Source: Betaproteobacteria bacterium | GTDB taxonomy: Bacteria; Desulfobacterota; Desulfovibrionia; Desulfovibrionales; Desulfovibrionaceae | Length of the DNA stretch: 7,169 bases | Assembly (NCBI GenBank): GCA_009778295.1 | Contig: WRKB01000258.1 | Location: 1 to 7,169 of the forward strand | Reading direction: 5' to 3' | Shown here: positions 5,935-7,169 of the stretch, piece by piece | Layout: every line of letters begins with the position of its first letter | How positions within the stretch are numbered: the stretch's first letter is position 1 | Notes under the pieces: generated by a model | Database searches by the model: none | Told to the model about the DNA's origin: nothing | What the model saw: the letters and a program-made list of their open reading frames with translations, nothing else | Made by a program: the position numbers and the translations under genes

Positions 5935-6195
5935 ATGGATACCCCCAGGACCATCAAGGGTTATGTGACCGCACTGGCGGCAAACGCCGATGAAACAAAG
6001 GCCCGCATCGCGGTGGAAACGGACGGCGTTGCCTACCATGTTATCCGCCGCGGAGCGGGAGTGGATCTTGACGATCATCTGAGCGCTCTGGTGCAGGTCA
6101 CGGGTATTGTATACCAAGATGAGGACGAAAATTGGCTGATCAACGTGCGTAGCTATGAATTGCTGGAAGACGACAGCTGGTTCGAAGACGACTAG
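5935..6195 (+). CDS. Small OB-fold-like hypothetical protein with acidic tail
   Basis: I do not recognise a named family. The 86-residue product starts MDTPRTIKGYVTALAAN, contains alternating beta-like segments (IKGYVTAL, ARIAVETDGVAYHVI, ALVQVTGIVYQ, NWLINVRSYELL) in the manner of a small OB-fold beta-barrel, and ends in an acidic tail (LLEDDSWFEDD). No signal peptide or membrane segment is visible, so it is probably cytosolic. OB-fold proteins often bind nucleic acid or ligands, but nothing here shows which, and the fold itself is inferred from the pattern only. The frame is open back to a TTG at 5689, but that TTG sits inside the terminator stem and the extra N-terminus looks like non-coding read-through. 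ATG 5935, with AAAGG nine bases upstream, was therefore chosen. The gene stands alone after a terminator and its stop is one base from the convergent helicase stop. Confidence 0.7.
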   Translation: MDTPRTIKGYVTALAANADETKARIAVETDGVAYHVIRRGAGVDLDDHLSALVQVTGIVYQDEDENWLINVRSYELLEDDSWFEDD

Positions 6196-6196
6196 C

Positions 6197-7169
6197 CTAA
6201 AATAATTGCAATTGATGTCCTGTGGCGCGACTGCGGGCCACGAGGGTAGAACTTTTGCAGAATGGCCGTATGGCGTCAAGAAAGGGGGAAGGCTCAAGCC
6301 GAACGCTTCGCCCGTATAAACGCCGTTGGGCCGCGTGGCTGACAAACAGCGCCTCGCTCGCGCGACTCGCTCCCACATAGAAAAGCCGTAACTCTTCTTG
6401 TGCGGCAAGTTCGGCATCCTTCTCCTGCGCATCTTCCTCGTCATGGCTGCGTGCGAATGGCAAAATCCCTGCTTCCAGCGCCGGAAGAAAGACAACTCTG
6501 AATTCAAGCCCTTTGGATGCATGCAGTGTCAGAATCCTCACGTGCTCCGCACGTTCGCGCACCTGTTCCAAATCCCGCATAAAATGCAACTGCGTAAACA
6601 GCTCTTTCCATCCTTCTGTCGCGTTCCACAGTTTTTCCAAAGCAGCCAGAGCAGGAGAAGTGAGAAATAGGGGATCAAAGGGAGCCTGCCCTTTAAGGGC
6701 GGCAGCCACAGCAGCCGGACCTTGCGACCAGATATTCGGCGCCAGTTCTACCGACTCTTCGCCCTGAAACGCGCGGCCGCCCCCCAAACCGAGAAAACGT
6801 TCAGCCCCGGCCAGCAGCAAAGCCACACGCGGTTCATGCCAGAAAGCCTCCTGTTCCGGCACAGAAGGCTGGATATTAAATTGCTCCAGGACGTTTTTAT
6901 ATAAAGGAATAAGCGCCTTCATGCGCACTAGGATGGCTATTTCGCCAGGGCTGCAAGCATTTTTCAGGTGTCCCACATCAACGCCGCGCTCGTGATCGCT
7001 CAGACTGTGTGAGCCGCTACCAAGCAGCGCACGCACGCATTCCCCGATCCAGCGGGCTTCAGCTCTGTCGCCCGGCGCAGAAAACAGACGCAGAACGGCA
7101 GGTCCATCCCGGCCGGCACGCAAGGGATTGCATCCTTCTTTTTGATTCAGAATGGCGTTTGCAAAAGCC
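6197..7169 (-). CDS. UvrD/Rep/PcrA-type superfamily 1 DNA helicase, C-terminal 323 residues (start outside window)
   Basis: This is an ATP-dependent 3'-5' DNA helicase of the UvrD/Rep family, acting in replication or repair. The frame is open to the right-hand edge, so the Walker A and B part is missing; a TTG at 7123 is internal and not a start. Visible are a motif IV-like region (GEIAILVRMKALIPLYKNVLEQF), motif V (RILTLHASKGLEFRVVFLPALEAGILPF, about 211-238 of the visible part) and motif VI (EELRLFYVGASRASEALFVS), with the ATP-contacting Arg of SRA kept. YVGASRA differs slightly from the common YVAxTRA. The protein ends GHQLQLF; QLQLF resembles the bacterial beta-clamp binding pentapeptide QL(S/D)LF. 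It converges on the small OB-fold-like gene with a single base between the stop codons, and no terminator is evident between them. Which UvrD paralogue it is cannot be told without the N-terminal half. Confidence 0.9.
   Translation of the reverse strand, partial: AFANAILNQKEGCNPLRAGRDGPAVLRLFSAPGDRAEARWIGECVRALLGSGSHSLSDHERGVDVGHLKNACSPGEIAILVRMKALIPLYKNVLEQFNIQPSVPEQEAFWHEPRVALLLAGAERFLGLGGGRAFQGEESVELAPNIWSQGPAAVAAALKGQAPFDPLFLTSPALAALEKLWNATEGWKELFTQLHFMRDLEQVRERAEHVRILTLHASKGLEFRVVFLPALEAGILPFARSHDEEDAQEKDAELAAQEELRLFYVGASRASEALFVSHAAQRRLYGRSVRLEPSPFLDAIRPFCKSSTLVARSRATGHQLQLF

Noticed and set aside
6220..6246. GTGGC...GCCAC hairpin as terminator between the convergent genes
   Set aside because: Short imperfect stem with a ten-base loop inside the helicase coding region and no following T-tract.

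Overview
The window looks like chromosomal DNA from a Desulfovibrio-type sulfate reducer (Desulfovibrionaceae, Desulfobacterota). The main clue is a minus-strand gene order napC-napM-napA. I recall that order, with a tetraheme NapM, from the periplasmic nitrate reductase cluster described in Desulfovibrio desulfuricans. The high density of c-type cytochromes and the moderately GC-rich coding sequence agree with this. Species cannot be fixed from the sequence alone.

Layout. Positions 1-1742 (minus strand) hold the start of a nap operon: napC (membrane-anchored tetraheme quinol dehydrogenase), napM (second membrane-anchored tetraheme cytochrome, overlapping napC by ATGA) and the first 213 codons of napA (Tat-exported molybdopterin / 4Fe-4S nitrate reductase, cut by the window edge). 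Positions 1743-2004 are an AT-rich divergent regulatory region. It contains a perfect 27-bp palindrome, a sigma-54-like -24/-12 element pointing at napC, and a second, imperfect inverted repeat near the other gene. Positions 2005-5654 (plus strand) encode a two-gene phosphorelay coupled by ATGA: a hybrid sensor kinase whose extracytoplasmic domain carries one CxxCH heme c motif, and an NtrC-type sigma-54 activator. A clear intrinsic terminator follows at 5676-5699. Positions 5700-5934 contain no convincing gene but an unusual series of inverted repeats. A small OB-fold-like hypothetical protein (5935-6195) follows. Its stop codon lies one base from the stop codon of a convergent UvrD/Rep-type helicase (6197-7169, C-terminal part only), whose last five residues look like a sliding-clamp binding peptide.

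How the parts may work together (inference). A heme-containing periplasmic sensor detects a redox or nitrogen-oxide signal. Phosphate passes kinase His256 -> receiver Asp558 -> Hpt His694 -> response regulator Asp51. The activated regulator, with sigma-54 RNA polymerase, switches on the divergent napCMA operon, probably by binding the 27-bp palindrome. NapC and NapM then carry quinol electrons through eight hemes to NapA in the periplasm. The OB-fold-like gene and the helicase appear unrelated to nitrate respiration.
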